A stretch of 64,000 nt of DNA from Rhizophagus irregularis. Lineage: Eukaryota; Glomeromycota; Glomeromycetes; Glomerales; Glomeraceae. This document shows, piece after piece, positions 1 through 12,411 of this stretch (its first letter is position 1; each line of letters opens with the position of its first letter). The notes under the pieces were generated by a model. The model worked only from the letters and a program-made list of their open reading frames with translations, was not told the origin of the DNA and did no database searches. Location of the stretch: NCBI RefSeq assembly GCF_026210795.1, contig NC_089435.1, forward strand, positions 5,022,001 through 5,086,000. The letters run 5' to 3'. Both the position numbers and the translations under genes were made by a program.

Positions 1-157
1 ATTTTTTTCGCCTTTTGATAATCACTTCCCTTTAAAGATACAGATCGGAGGAAGCTTCCATCTATAATAAAAAGAAAGAGTTGTTAAAATATAATCAAAA
101 ATCAAAAATATCTTTGAAATATCATTGAAAGTCAAAACATTTTGAAAATCGACTAGT

Positions 158-1026
158 TTAATGAATTGTTGAAATAAGAAAAAAATAAAAAAATAAAAAC
201 TTCACAAAATTTATAAACAATCTGAAACCATAAAATCTAAACCTATAAATTCGGAACCATAAATCTAAAAATATCGTAACTATTAAGCTTAAAATACTTA
301 ATCCATAATACTTAGAAAAAAGAATCTCGAATTTTTGCAAAATTAAAATTAAAAAGATTGTCCTACCTGTGAGGCTGTGACACATTAAAACCACTGTCAA
401 TCGGGTTTTTTTATTGTCGGTGCTGCGAATCTGAACAGTTTTTTCACCCTTTTGACTAACAGTAAAATTACCCACCATATCAAACCACACTGGGATCTCA
501 TCCATATTGAAAATATTACATAAATCAAAGGATTATTCAGTCCTCAGACGGGTAATAAATTGATGAAATTTAACTAAAGATTCTTCCGTTTAACTTGGTA
601 GCTTCTGAGAAATTTTTGTATGGCCGCTAGGATAGTTTATATCTTTTCATGAAAGAGAATATCCGCTGATATGACGCTTTAAAATTATTTGCCAAATCAT
701 CATATAAAAATGTCATTTCAGGCTCCTTTAAAATTTCTCGCATTTTAATTCGTAAGATCGTATAAGTAACAGCCAATTTTTACTTTCTTTGCTTAATAAG
801 TTAAGTATATAGCTTACAGTTTTGGTTTATTTCAGTATTACAACTTTTACTTGCTATAAACCAACGCCTACCACACTGGCATTAGGTTGGAAGTGTCTTG
901 CCACTTCATTTCGTCTGTGTTGCTTAGCGTAAGTGATAACGTAGTTCTTTTAATTAATAAAATATGAAGTACGACTTCGCTTGGTAGTTTTATTGTGTAA
1001 AACATTTATATGTTGTTTTCTTGCCA
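158..1026 (-). mobile_element. pogo/Tigger-like DDE transposase relic
   Basis: Read on the minus strand, the piece starting near 1026 (MARKQHINVLHNKTTKRSRT) looks like the N-terminal DNA-binding part. A middle piece around 780-600 continues it. The frame at 505-158 opens with MDEIPVWFDMVGNFTVSQKG and continues with KTVQIRST and RLTVVLMC, the signature of the first catalytic block of DDE_1 (pogo/Tigger/CENP-B-like) transposases, where the D of MDE is catalytic. In-frame stops separate the pieces, and similarity stops after VVLMC, so the rest of the DDE core is absent or lies beyond the window. I infer a dead Tc1/mariner-superfamily copy. No terminal inverted repeats were recognised. Confidence 0.65.
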
Positions 1027-1931
1027 TTTTTTGTGGAAGATTAAAACAAATTACGGAACGTGTTTGTTTAAGTCTCATGTTTATAAAATCATTTGATTGT
1101 ACAAATTAGGTTGTACAAATTATCAGATTGTTATACAGATTACCGCAGTTTCAATTACTTTGGCGACAGAGAGAAAAATATATCTTTATTAAATCACCTA
1201 AAATTAAACATCAGCCACAAGAGTACCTTCTGAACAGGTTTTTTCAACAGGGAAAAACTTGATTACTGATAAAGGAAACCGGTTGGTCGGAAAAACTATA
1301 AGAATTTAATATTTTTATTATATTTTGATAATAAAATTTAAATATTAAATAACAATTTTAATAATGATAAATTCAATTTTGACCTGAGTTATATATTAAT
1401 CTAAATTCGGAATTTGATTCAAATCATGAATCGTCAGAAAGATCTTTAACTCGTTAATTGACCGTCGATTATTAAATGATCAAATCGGAATTTTATGAAA
1501 AAAATGCGCTTTTTTTCATACCGTAAAAAAAAAAATGCCGATTCGGCGCCTTTTTTCATACAGTAATAAAAAAAATGCCGGCTTGGCGCTTTTTTCATAA
1601 AAAAAAAGATGCCGAAAAAAAAAGTTGCGAAACGTTTTTTGTTTATGAATTTGCCGATAAAAAAACGTTTTTCGCAACCTGTATTAATAAAAAACGTTGC
1701 GAACCCGTTTTTTATTTATAAAATACGAAATCGAAATACGAATCGGATCGAATCCAATCAAACTCGGATCCGGATCGGATCGGATCAGATTTAACTTAAG
1801 TTCGGTCGATTCGATCCGTTTGGAACAATAGAAAACCACTGTAAAAACTCTATATTTATAATTTTTACTTAAAATAAAATATAATAATACAATGAACTTT
1901 ATTTAAAATTTATGAAATACATTTAATCTTA
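1027..1931. other. gene-free AT-rich interval
   Basis: No supportable gene. It holds A/T-rich sequence between the transposase relic and the 3' end of the channel gene, plus the structured low-complexity block described separately. Confidence 0.5.
1494..1790. repeat. imperfect direct and inverted low-complexity repeats
   Basis: Three to four imperfect copies of a roughly 35-nt unit (A-run, ATGCCGA/GTTCGGCGC, T-run, CATA) lie at about 1494-1610. They are followed by an inverted pair built on GTTGCGAAACGTTTT and its complement AAAACGTTTTTCGCAAC, then a third GTTGCGAAC copy, then a run of CGGATCGGAT-type units at 1743-1790. The block could fold into hairpins. An open frame across it is a by-product of the repeat. 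Confidence 0.55.
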
Positions 1932-4900
1932 TCAAACAGTTATGGCAAGTAATTTTAAAAGTTTTTTTCTCATTTCGATATTTTTAACATCATCAGTACT
2001 CCAAGTTCCATCATCCAGTAATTTTTTTACAGCTTTACGAGTTTTATCGACATCTGCATAATAATATCTGAAATTTCCATAAAAGAAAAAAGTGAGTAAA
2101 TAAATGTCAATTGAAAAGAAAAATATATATATATATATGCTTACATAATATCAGGAAACCAATGATTCCAACGTCTTTGATGTGGTAATAAATAAAACAA
2201 TTCAATATCTTTTAAAATCTGTAAAAATAAAATAAAAAATTTTATTAATAAAGATACAAACATTTTTTTTTAAAAAGTAATTTAAAATTTTATTTAATTT
2301 CCTAACCTCAGCTTTTTGTGCTAAATAAGAAGCTCGGTCATTATCTTTCTCAATAGCCATGTTTAAAAGTCCAATAAATAAATTCATTAGATATACAACA
2401 ACTATAAATGAAAACATGATCATTAATATAATCATAATTCGATTTTCTTCAGGTTCCCATCTAGATAACGAATTTCTATCTCCTATTAAAATAAATAAAA
2501 TAATAATACAAATAATTAATAAATATAATGTATACATATTATATAATATAAACAAATAATTATGTACCTGTTAAAAATAAATACATAGATAATATAGAAT
2601 TAGGATAATTTGAAAATAAATTTGTATATTCATCAGGTTCTTGAACGTAAATTGCATTTGAATCCTCCCCATTTTTTGAAATTGAATGAAGTTTTGTTGT
2701 AAGAACCCAAGGATTATTATCATCATTTGGATCTCCTTGGTTGTTTTTAGAAAATTCAGAATTAGGTTTTAATAAAACAAAGAATGCATGTGCAAAACTA
2801 ATAATAATAAGAAATAGGATAAAAAGAAACCAAAAAATTCTACGTCCGACGCCAATGATAATAGCAAAATAAATTCCAAATGATTCAAATACTCGAAAGA
2901 AAAGTAAAAATTTAATATCAAGTAAAAGACATGAAATTGAAAACAAAGGGCGCATAATATTTTCATCAATTGTGATATTATTATCATTATTATAAATCCA
3001 ATAACATGAAGTTATTGTAGGTAATAAATAGGCACCTATATCTGTATTTAAGATAAAAATAAATAAAAATACTTTATAATATATATAATAATTAAAAAAA
3101 AATTCATACATACCAAACCAATTCCAGGGATTTACAATCCATTTAATTGGATTCCAAATAAATTGACGAATTTCAAAAAATAAGTGTAATGATCCAAAAA
3201 TAATTGAAGAAATTAAAAGATTTCTTTTATTATCCTTAATTATTTCAGAAGAAACTGATGAAGCTAAAGTGAAAGATATAAGGAAAATCATAAATAAAAA
3301 CCAAATAACTGCATAATAATATCTACCAAATACCCTCCATTTAAAATTAATAATAGCTTCACCATTCCAAGTTTTATAAAATTCATTATTTTCAGTTTTT
3401 GAAAAAGGACTAGACTTGGGCATAATAAAAAGTTCTTTAAACCAATTATAATCTTTTGAATATTTTATATAATTAGGAAAAGGAACTACAAATAAGAGTT
3501 TAAGATTATAAGATTTACGATAAAAAGTAATAAACTTATATAAATATACTAAAATAAAAATGGGAACAAAATTTTTAGTGTCCTTTCCTTTTAAAAAATT
3601 CCAAATTATAATTGCACATAATACTGGTGTTATGAAAATAAAAAACCACATTATATGATTCATTTTTCCTAATTTTCTTAATTCTATACAAAAAGAATGA
3701 TGATGATCAAAGTTATTAACCTTTTGATTTGATGAATCAAGAAATAAAGTGGTTTCATTATAATACTTTAATAAATTCTCAACATAATTTGATTCTAAAT
3801 ATGGCACATTATTAAATATTATTGATAATATATAAATATTACGTTTTAGATCTTTTTTAAAATATTCTAGAGTTTTTTTAATGATTTTTTCCATTAATTC
3901 TATATTTTTTTGTTTAATAGCTGATTTTAATAAAATTTCTCCATAATGTACCAAAAAATCATATTCATTGTTTAATAAATAATCAATCCATTGCACTTTT
4001 AAGCTGCCATTTTCTGTATGCTTTGCAATTATCTCAATTTCTAAAATATCTAATTTGATATTATAATAATACTTAATTGCACATGTTAAAAATTCAATAT
4101 TATAACAATGTTGTAATTGAATCTTTTTAAATTCCATATTAAAAATATAAATACGTAATTCTGGTAACTCTGATTCATATTCATTATATAATATACAAGT
4201 ATTTTTATCTTTCTGATTAACTAAAATCCAATTGTTATATTCATTATTAGATAACTTTGTATTATATGAAATTTTTTCATTTACTTTAATAATAATTTCT
4301 TCAATAGCTTCTCCACTAGCTCCTAAAATTTTGTTTGATGGTTTCTCAATTAATATTAAATCATACTCTTCAACATTATTTTGCTTTTCAATGGTATTAT
4401 TATCATTTTTATCTTGTTTTTCAATATCCTTATTTTGCTTTTCAGTGTCTTTTAAAGTAGGAATTACATATTTTTCCATAAATCGTTTTTTAATATCTAT
4501 GATAACTTGTTTTCTTTTTTTGATAAGTTGCTTTTCATTTTTTCTTTTAGATATCCAGTTAGTATATTGATTTTCATCTCCGGTATATTGATTTTTAAAT
4601 AATTTTCTGCCATCATCAGTAAGTAGCTGTTTTTCATCTTTGTCAAGTAGATTTTTTATACGATAAAATATATTATCATCTAAATTATTTTGATTAGTGT
4701 TGTCTTGTACAGAATCTTTAGAATTTTCTTTTTGATTTTTGTTGTCTTGTTCAGAATCTTTAATAGAAATTATCAAATTATTTTCAGAATCTTTAGAATT
4801 TGTTGAATTATTGTTAAACATCTTTTTCATATCAATAATCAATGGTTTATTTTGATATAACCCATACGCTTTGTTATCATTAAATTTTTTATGAATAAAT

Positions 4901-6152
4901 TTATTGAAATTAATAGATTTTCTTAAATTTGATTTCCAAGAACGAATGTTGATTTTATCACTTTCTTTATGATTGTCATTATCATATTTATCATTTAACG
5001 TAGCTATATAATAATTATCATTGTCATCATGAATAATATCAAAATCTTGAGGTTCTAATTGTAATAAAAACTAATTAATAAATTTTTTTTTTTTGAATTT
5101 TTTTCTTGTAAAACAAATTTATATTACCTTTAACGATAATTTTTCCAATTGGAACATTCATTTCATTAGAATAAATATAAAAAATATCACCAAATTTTAT
5201 AACCATTAAAGATTCAGAAATTTTTAACGTTAATTCTTCAAATTCTTCCTTTAATTTCTCAATTTCCTTTTCCTGTTGATATTAAAAAAAATATATATAT
5301 ATTTCTTAGATATATATATATATATATATTTCTTAGATATATATATATATATATATTTCTTAGATATATATATATATATATATATATATTAATATTTAAT
5401 ACTTACATTTATTTCAAAAGGAATTTTTCGATATCTAAATTTAGGTAAATCCAATACTATATCTAATAAGTGTATATAGTTATTTATTAAAAAATATAAC
5501 TTATCATTAACAACTCCACCAAAAATTATATTCATTTTATATATTTTATCATCGCAAAAATTCATTTCATATTTAACTTTACGTTCCCAATTGTTATTAT
5601 TATTATTAGAATATTTTATAATAACAGGATTTTGATGATAATTTTGATAAATTATTATATCTCCGTTTGTAAGAAAATTGGTAACTTCATAATCGTCCGG
5701 AAAATTTACAAACTCGGGATCATCCTCATAAATATCTAATATGATTTTCTTCTTATTCTTCATATCAAAAATAAATTCTGTGGAGAAATTATTAATTATA
5801 AATATTATTATTATTATAAATTCGTCTACGATTTAAAATAAAATTTACCTTCTACAGAAACGCATTTTGTTATTATAATTTTATTATCGGATACTTTGAA
5901 ATCTAATACATCCATATTTTTTAATTCTCTATACTCATCATCAAGAGTAAACGGACCCGAAGACTCGCTAGATGGATTACGTGACCATCCTTCAAAAGAT
6001 TCATCTTCTTTACTATATGTCACAATATACTCCGATTTTAGAGAAATTGTCATCATAGTTATCGGTTTTTCGTTGTGAGAGTATATATGAACCTTATCAT
6101 CTTGAATGTGCGGAGGTATTTGAACCTCAATATGATCTGTATAGGTACTCAT
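1932..6152 (-). CDS. TRP-like ion-transport-domain channel, 7 exons, 1230 aa
   Basis: Exons on the minus strand are 6152-5849, 5777-5407, 5272-5128, 5054-2568, 2482-2307, 2218-2145 and 2067-1932. All junctions are GT-AG and the frame is continuous from the ATG at 6152 to the TGA at 1932. The N-terminal ~350 residues look like a beta-propeller-type cytosolic region. The next part is very rich in N, K and Q. Hydrophobic segments start near residue 745. The exon 4/5 junction falls inside the pore: MYLFLTG joins DRNSLSRW, giving a TGD filter-like motif near residue 1103. A last membrane segment (FSFIVVVYLMNLFIGLLNMA) and a basic tail follow. This fits the Ion_trans/TRP superfamily, a plasma- or vacuolar-membrane cation channel. 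The ligand is unknown. It is divergent from the gene at 6804. Confidence 0.8.
5286..5390. repeat. (AT)n minisatellite in intron 2 of the channel gene
   Basis: Four AT-dinucleotide tracts are separated by three copies of the spacer TTTCTTAGAT, giving a repeat unit of about 35 nt. It lies entirely in the intron between channel exons 2 and 3, so length change should not alter the protein. Confidence 0.85.
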
Positions 6153-6256
6153 TTAATCGATTTTTTATTTATTAGAAGGGGAATATGATTTTTTTTAAAT
6201 TTGAATTCTAAAAAGTTTCGGAATTTATATTCCCGAGTTGACACGATATTTTTTTT

Positions 6257-6592
6257 CTTGGTTATTACAAATTAAACTTTACAAATGAAGTAAATTTAAA
6301 TAAAAATGATTTCTTTTTTTTTTGGTTAGTATTAACGTCGAATCAAACGTTATTTATACATAAGTAAATTTCTTCCTATTATAGTTCATTAAAAAGGAAA
6401 CTCAAACAAAGTAAATTTTTTATAACATTAATTGTTTGGAAACTCCGAGTCTTCCTTGAATAGTCCATAATAGGAAGTTTATTTTGCGTAAAATAACGCT
6501 TGATTCAACGATAATCTCGATCAAAAAAGCCACAAAAAAAAAATCATTTTTATTTAAATTACTTCATTTGTAAACAACTTTAAATAACCAAG
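6257..6592. repeat. foldback (long inverted repeat) element, MITE-like
   Basis: Two arms of about 110-120 nt face each other. The left arm starts CTTGGTTATTACAAA and contains ACAAATGAAGTAAATTTAAA, AAAAATGATTT, TCAAACGTTATTT and CTTCCTATTATA. The right arm carries the complements of all of these in reverse order and ends AAATAACCAAG. The short loop also pairs partly (AAGGAAACTC with GAGTCTTCCTT). It occupies the divergent promoter region between the channel gene and the gene at 6804. It has no coding capacity. No target duplication is clear because of the flanking T/A runs. Confidence 0.75.
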
Positions 6593-6803
6593 AAAAATTA
6601 AATAAAAAAAAAATTTTTATTTAAACGCACAACTATATCAATTTGTCAAACAAGTGTTGACGGAATCAATTTACGGTATATCTTTCATGTTGCATTACGT
6701 TTCCTATTTCGTTTGATGTGAATAATATAAAAATCTTACTTTTTTTACTGGTTTTTTTTAAAAAAAAGAATAAATAAATTCAAATTATTATAGTTTCTCC
6801 GGA

Positions 6804-9800
6804 ATGAAGTTATTTTATTATTTGTCAATTTTATCAATCATTCTATTTGCGGTAAAAAACATGGTGGAAGCGACTACCCAAAACGGTTGTGGTATTAGCT
6901 ATGCAGGCCTAGTATCTCGTGACTGTGAACCAACAAATTCAACAACAACAGTAACGATAATACCAGATTCATTGCCATATTTTATTACGTTTGAAGAAGT
7001 AAACCAAACTAATAATCTCTCATATATGCGATGAAATCTTATAATTTCATGACATTTATTCAAATAATTCGTGTTAATAATTCAGTAACTGATTTAAATG
7101 GTAAAATATATGTAGATAGATATTTATCAATTCGCACAATTTATCCAAATAGAACAATTAATGCATTTGATATTTCAATTGATAAATTGGAAATACAACC
7201 TTTTAATTTTTGTATAAATCAACTTCGTAACCCTATTCAATTTTACCCTGCAACAAGTAATTTTTTGTTAGTAACTTATATGACTTATACGAATGAAAGT
7301 ACTTATGAAGATTGGGCAATGGTTGTCGATTTAAGTGGAAATATCCTCAGGTTAGAAAATTTTTAAATGAAAAAAAGTATATACTGTATATACGTAAATA
7401 AATAACTATTAATCCTTTTCTTTTTACTCTTTTTTTTTATTAGTAAAACTTTTTTAGGACGTGCTTATGTTGATCGCTGGCCACTTTTCCAAGCAAATAT
7501 TATATTTAATGTTAATCATGACAAAGGATTTCTTCGTGTAGTACCTAAAACAAATACTACTTTGCTGCAACAATTCATAATGTAATTTATCATGTTGATA
7601 AAAATTTTTTTAATCTAATTGTGAAAAGCATTTAACGCATGATTTAATTTATAGATCTAATGATGGGACTGTTCAAAATATTACAGAAGAAGTAGAAATA
7701 CCTTCTCCACCACCAAATCCGAATCTCATTCAATATATTGCAACGATGGATAATGGATACGCGATTATTTATGCCAATATTTCAGACACCACTGGTTTAT
7801 CACAGGGAGGAATTTACGGCATATTTTTAAATTATGAGAGTATTAATATACGAGGTCCAATGATTCTTTATCAAATTCCAAGTCAAGGGTTAAGCTTTAC
7901 TGCACTTTATTGTGATAATACTTTCGTAGTTGGACAAACTTGTACATTAGCCGTAAACCCTACAACTCCAAACACATTAAACAAATTTTATATTACTAAA
8001 ATTGATTTTCTTACATCGGGTCTTATAAATAATATTCAAATGATTCCATTTCTAGACTTTAGCCAATGTAAATTTAAGTTATTACCATACGGAGGTTATT
8101 TTATAAGTAACATGACATCTACTACAGATCCGTTTAAAAATAATATCGATGGTTTTATTTTGAATGACAATGGATTTTATAGATGGAACCTTACAAATCC
8201 TAGTGTGACAAATTTTAAAGGTGATTTTATAATTTTACCAAATAATACACTTATGTTTCCTCAATCGGAGGGATTACAAAGTTGGAATTTGACCGCAATT
8301 GAATTATATAAAGTTCAGGAAGGTAAAGTGGCACAAACATATTTAAACAAAAATTTTCTTTTTTTTTTTTAACCTTTTTTTCAAATATTTTAGATCATGG
8401 GTATGATAACTTAAATATCGATACCACATTTCCGGAGATTAATGAGGCCATAGACGCATCTTTATAACTTATATATTTATTATTATAATTGTTCCTTACA
8501 GAATTTAATTGACGTAAGATATCTTCACCATCATCATTACGTTGGTAGATTAAAAGGTAGCCATCATTTGATAAATCAACTTTATTATAATATTTGATTA
8601 TAAGTTATAAAGATGAGGGAAACGAAACTATCGTAAATGTTACAATAATTAGTAGTACATTCAATAAGCTTGGTGGAAGTTACTATGTCTTAATTGAAGA
8701 TGGTTTTGTAAAGAGGCGAGCTTTTGACACACCTATCTTTGGTATACAGAGAAAATCTATTTGGACTTTTATAACAAATACAGCCCGTAAGTGTTTTATA
8801 AATTCTCTCGTTTTAAACGAATGTTATACTATGTAATAAAAATTTTTTAAATCATTTTTAGAAGAAAATTCTGATGGTAATAAAGATGTCGAAGGAAAAG
8901 TTCGACTGACTCCAGAAGGGACTGCTTATTTTTTGGTCCTTGATATTATTAAACGTGAAGAATTTTATAAGAATTTAACAGATCAGTTGGCTAATGCTAT
9001 TCCCATTAGTCCAAAACGAATAACTACTAGTAGAAAATATGAAACTGACGCTACACTTCCTAAAGATTCTCTAAAACAAATTATTCTAACTATTGATATT
9101 AAAAGATATGAAGGTGAAAGATTAGCTGTTTCAGCCGCTCGAGATCTGATAGTTTGATTAGGAATAAATATATCACTATTCTTGCATGGGGTGACGCTTC
9201 AACTTTTTTAGATAGTGATTATGGATATCAGCTTATACGTAAGAATTCACTATTTCTTAGAGAAGAGAGAATTTGCTCTTAAATAATAATGTTTAAAAGC
9301 TAAATATATTTTATCTTTATTTTTAATTTAATGACTTTGAAATTGTAAATAGCTAAATGGATAGATGCGAATTGGGTTAAGCTTCTTGTAACAGCCGTAT
9401 TTGAAATCTTATTGTATTTATTTTTTGCTGTGGTAAATAACATGGTTATAAATTAATTAAAAAAAAAAAATTTCGAAATATTAACATAATTTTTTTTTAG
9501 AAAAAATATTCTGTAATTTTTGAATGTGTATATGCTATTGCAGATTTTATAACGGGTATCATTTTTGCTATTGTAGATTCACAAAAGTATTATGAAATTT
9601 ATATTATAAGGTAACCAATTTTTGAATTAACAAATTAAAATAATAAATTGTTTTCTTTATTTGTTCTCTTAAATTATGAAATAATAATAATAATAAAATT
9701 TTTTCTTTAAGCGTTTTCTTTGTAATATTACCATTTATTGTAAATTTAGGATTTGCATTTAAAACTACAATTGGTGTACTTGTAAGAGAATTAACACTAA

Positions 9801-10437
9801 AGAAAAGTGATGAAGATATAAAAGAAGAAGATATAAAAGGAAGTAACTCAGGGGAAAGTAATACAGGGGAAAGTACTCGAAGTAGCTCAATTATCGCAAT
9901 GATTGAGGGAATTAAGGGAACTCCTGATACTAAGGATACTAAGGAGCTGAAAAAGACATATGATAGTTTGAGTCCAAGTCAGAAAAGCAAATATAATAAA
10001 TTATCCAATGAATCAAAAATCTCGTTTTTGAAACTGATCCGCAAAGGAAAACGGTTAAATGATATTTTAGTGATATTCACGTTATTAGGAGGAATTAACA
10101 TTGAAAATTTAAACTTACTTGAATTATATTTATTCAGTACTAATACTAAATTATCTCCTTCATCAAGAAGTAATATAATGTGAGGAACTATCACTAATAC
10201 TTTGATTGAAAAAATTCCTCAAATAATTATTCTGGTATGCAAATTTTTTTTTTAAATTTACCTTTTTCATATTCTATTAAATTTAATATTAAATTTATTT
10301 TAATTAATTAATAATAGAGCTTTTATATGAGCAAAGCGATATCTTTTGGTTACACTCCTGTATTAAAGATTTCATTATCAATTTATTTTGTCATCAGTAA
10401 TATTATTAAAATGTATCGATATTTCAGTGAGGGTTAG
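6804..10437 (+). pseudogene. signal-peptide/multi-pass membrane protein gene, probably disabled
   Basis: The first exon encodes a signal peptide (MKLFYYLSILSIILFAVKNM). Following exons, all with GT-AG borders, are about 7031-7350, 7444-7581, 7655-8322, then from about 8399, to 8786, 8873-9240, 9354-9430, 9502-9611, 9712-10183 and beyond, to the stop at 10437. The long extracellular part is N-glycosylation-rich. The C-terminal part has about four membrane segments (9370-10430) around a Ser/Glu-rich loop. I recall many similar uncharacterised genes in Rhizophagus; the function is unknown. Four disruptions are visible: a frame change at 7013-7034, an inverted block at 8458-8614 that brings in a TAA, a one-base frame change near 9140-9147, and a TGA at 10181-10183 where neighbouring codons continue the frame. 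It is probably a recent pseudogene, unless some are assembly errors. Confidence 0.6.
8458..8614. other. local inversion with 16-bp inverted repeats inside a gene
   Basis: Perfect 16-bp inverted repeats (ATCTTTATAACTTATA at 8458-8473, its complement at 8599-8614) bracket 125 bp. Read on the minus strand, the block encodes a segment with VDLSNDGYLLIYQRN that looks like part of the host protein. The right-hand repeat in the plus orientation reads YISYKDEGN in the frame of the downstream exon. The bracketed block is therefore in reverse orientation relative to its gene. Confidence 0.65.
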
Positions 10438-12090
10438 TTAGAGTCTATAAAATTAGTTAATTGCTGATCTGCATGTGATCGATCATAATAAAATATGGCG
10501 CAATTTTCTTATATAACAATGGTGATCGTTATTTGTATTACAATAAAACAATAATACAATTGCGTAATTAAAATTGCGCATCGAGAATCTTTAAAATGCA
10601 ACCCATTTATTATATTACGCATGCCAAGCACATTCTTCTCGTGCTTCGATCCAGATCATACTTATTGCATGGCATTCTATAAAATTGTCAACTTTTTAGT
10701 GATATTTTTTTTGCCGCTATTACCTAACAGTTATTGATTGCTATATTATTTTACAACTCGTTATTTTTTGTATTCGTAAAAAATTTAAGTGTTCTTTTCA
10801 CGAATACGTAGTATGTAGTCTTTTTAATGGGCATTCTAAATTGCTTTTCTCCCCTTAAAAAAAAAGGTAGCTTCTTCTGTTCATATAATAATTTACCCTC
10901 AAAATATTTAAAAATTTCTAAAATAAACAAAATTTATGAGGTAAAAATTTCACAATTAATTTAAATTACATTCAGAAAATGATGAAATTTATTATTGCCA
11001 TTTTCAAAAATGTGTACAGTTTTAAATGATGCCCATTTTTAGAGAACACACAAACAAAAAATTATGTAAAATAGAAGCAAGCACATTGTTCACTATATTT
11101 TTGATACTTTATTTCAGAATGTAAAAAAGTTTAAAATGCCATAATTTATTAAGCAAACATACCGAACACATATTAAACACAAACACATATTGAACACAAC
11201 TAAAATTGTGTTTAACCAGAATAACTTTACATCCAATGATCGTAGAAAGCATATATAGTTTATTGGATCAAGACGCGTCAAATGGTGGTGATTTTATGTG
11301 TCTAGGATCAATATATGGTAGGTTATTATTAAAAGCATGAGGATTCAGCCAATCATTAAGTTTTTTTAAAAAAAATTTTAAATGAAACATTTATTAACAG
11401 TTCATTTTTAATTTTGTAGATGGAAATTTTGACTTTTTTTATTGAAATTATCATTTAACAAAAAATGCAATTTTAATTCAATAACATATCCGCCACCAAT
11501 CGGCAAACTCAGAGGGATGCTGTGGCTGACCAGCCGGGAAACAGATGCATATGCTATAAGTTTATCACGTTTCCAATAAACCAAGGTCGTCTACAATTAT
11601 ATGTGGTCTAGAAAGTTCAACCATCTTTATTATACTGGTGACCAGATGTAAAACCTAGACATCCCCCAGAGATAACAGGCGTTTTTTACTAATAAAACTG
11701 CAAACAAACTCTTTTTGTACGAGAGAGATACCTCGTTACGCGTGACGACCAGATGTACATCGTCAGGAATATGAGCGTTTTTACTAATAAAACTGCAAAA
11801 CAACCTCTTTTTGTACGAGAGATATACCTCGTTATAAAGTTGAAAGTTATATCTTCAAGTACTCAATTACTCCGCCCGAATTCATCAAAATATAAAAATG
11901 TCTCGCTTGGTCTCTAAATAATTATAGGAGTATAAAAATCAATATACAGTATAAATCTCTTCTAGAGACTTTATTCCAACCAATAATCGAAAAAGAAAGT
12001 TAGATTCATGATAATTTAGCAGGAACCGCTTCTATACTTATTTTATATTTTATATAATTCTTTATAATTTAATCAATAAAAAAATTTATT
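10438..12090. other. gene-free interval with a short tandem duplication
   Basis: No coding sequence can be supported over 1.65 kb. It contains the two-copy repeat at 11637-11834. The rest is unique AT-rich sequence with no recognisable RNA gene. Confidence 0.5.
11637..11834. repeat. two-copy direct repeat, ~95 bp
   Basis: Both copies contain GACCAGATGTA near the start, then GCGTTTTT, ACTAATAAAACTGCAAA and CTCTTTTTGTACGAGAGA, and end with ATACCTCGTTA. They differ by small indels and substitutions, mainly in the 5' third. It is not coding. The origin is unknown, possibly a fragment of a dispersed repeat. Confidence 0.75.
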
Positions 12091-12411
12091 ATGTATTTAA
12101 ATAAATATGTTTTGTATTCTATTAAAAGTGGACTCTTTAATGAAACTTTTCGCAAAAATACATTCCTAGCACCTTATTTAAAAAAAAGCGTCATATTATA
12201 TTTATTTTTGCTTTTCTACCTTGTTAATATATTAACAGCCTTAATTTTATCCGTGATACAACAGACAATTATTACTGCAACAAAAGCTGATATCCACGAG
12301 CCAGCCAACGCGTCGCGTCGTAAATTTAAATATACAGTAAGAGAAAAAGGGAAGGGAGAAGGAGAGAGGGAGAAGAAAGGTAGAAAGGGTAAAAAGGAAA
12401 GGGTGAGATAG
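12091..12411 (+). CDS. hypothetical 106-aa protein with one membrane segment
   Basis: An ATG-initiated frame with a hydrophobic stretch at about residues 32-57 (VILYLFLLFYLVNILTALIL) is followed by a purine-rich tail (K, E, G, R) that reflects a GGGAGAA-type simple repeat at 12345-12410. No family is recognised. The tail argues against a conserved protein. The frame may instead be a fragment carried in a non-autonomous Helitron whose 3' end is at 13186. Confidence 0.22.
   Translation: MYLNKYVLYSIKSGLFNETFRKNTFLAPYLKKSVILYLFLLFYLVNILTALILSVIQQTIITATKADIHEPANASRRKFKYTVREKGKGEGEREKKGRKGKKERVR

Noticed and set aside
5286-5390. Possible CRISPR-like array (regular repeats with spacers)
   Set aside because: The units are AT dinucleotide tracts with a constant TTTCTTAGAT spacer, inside a eukaryotic intron; a minisatellite.
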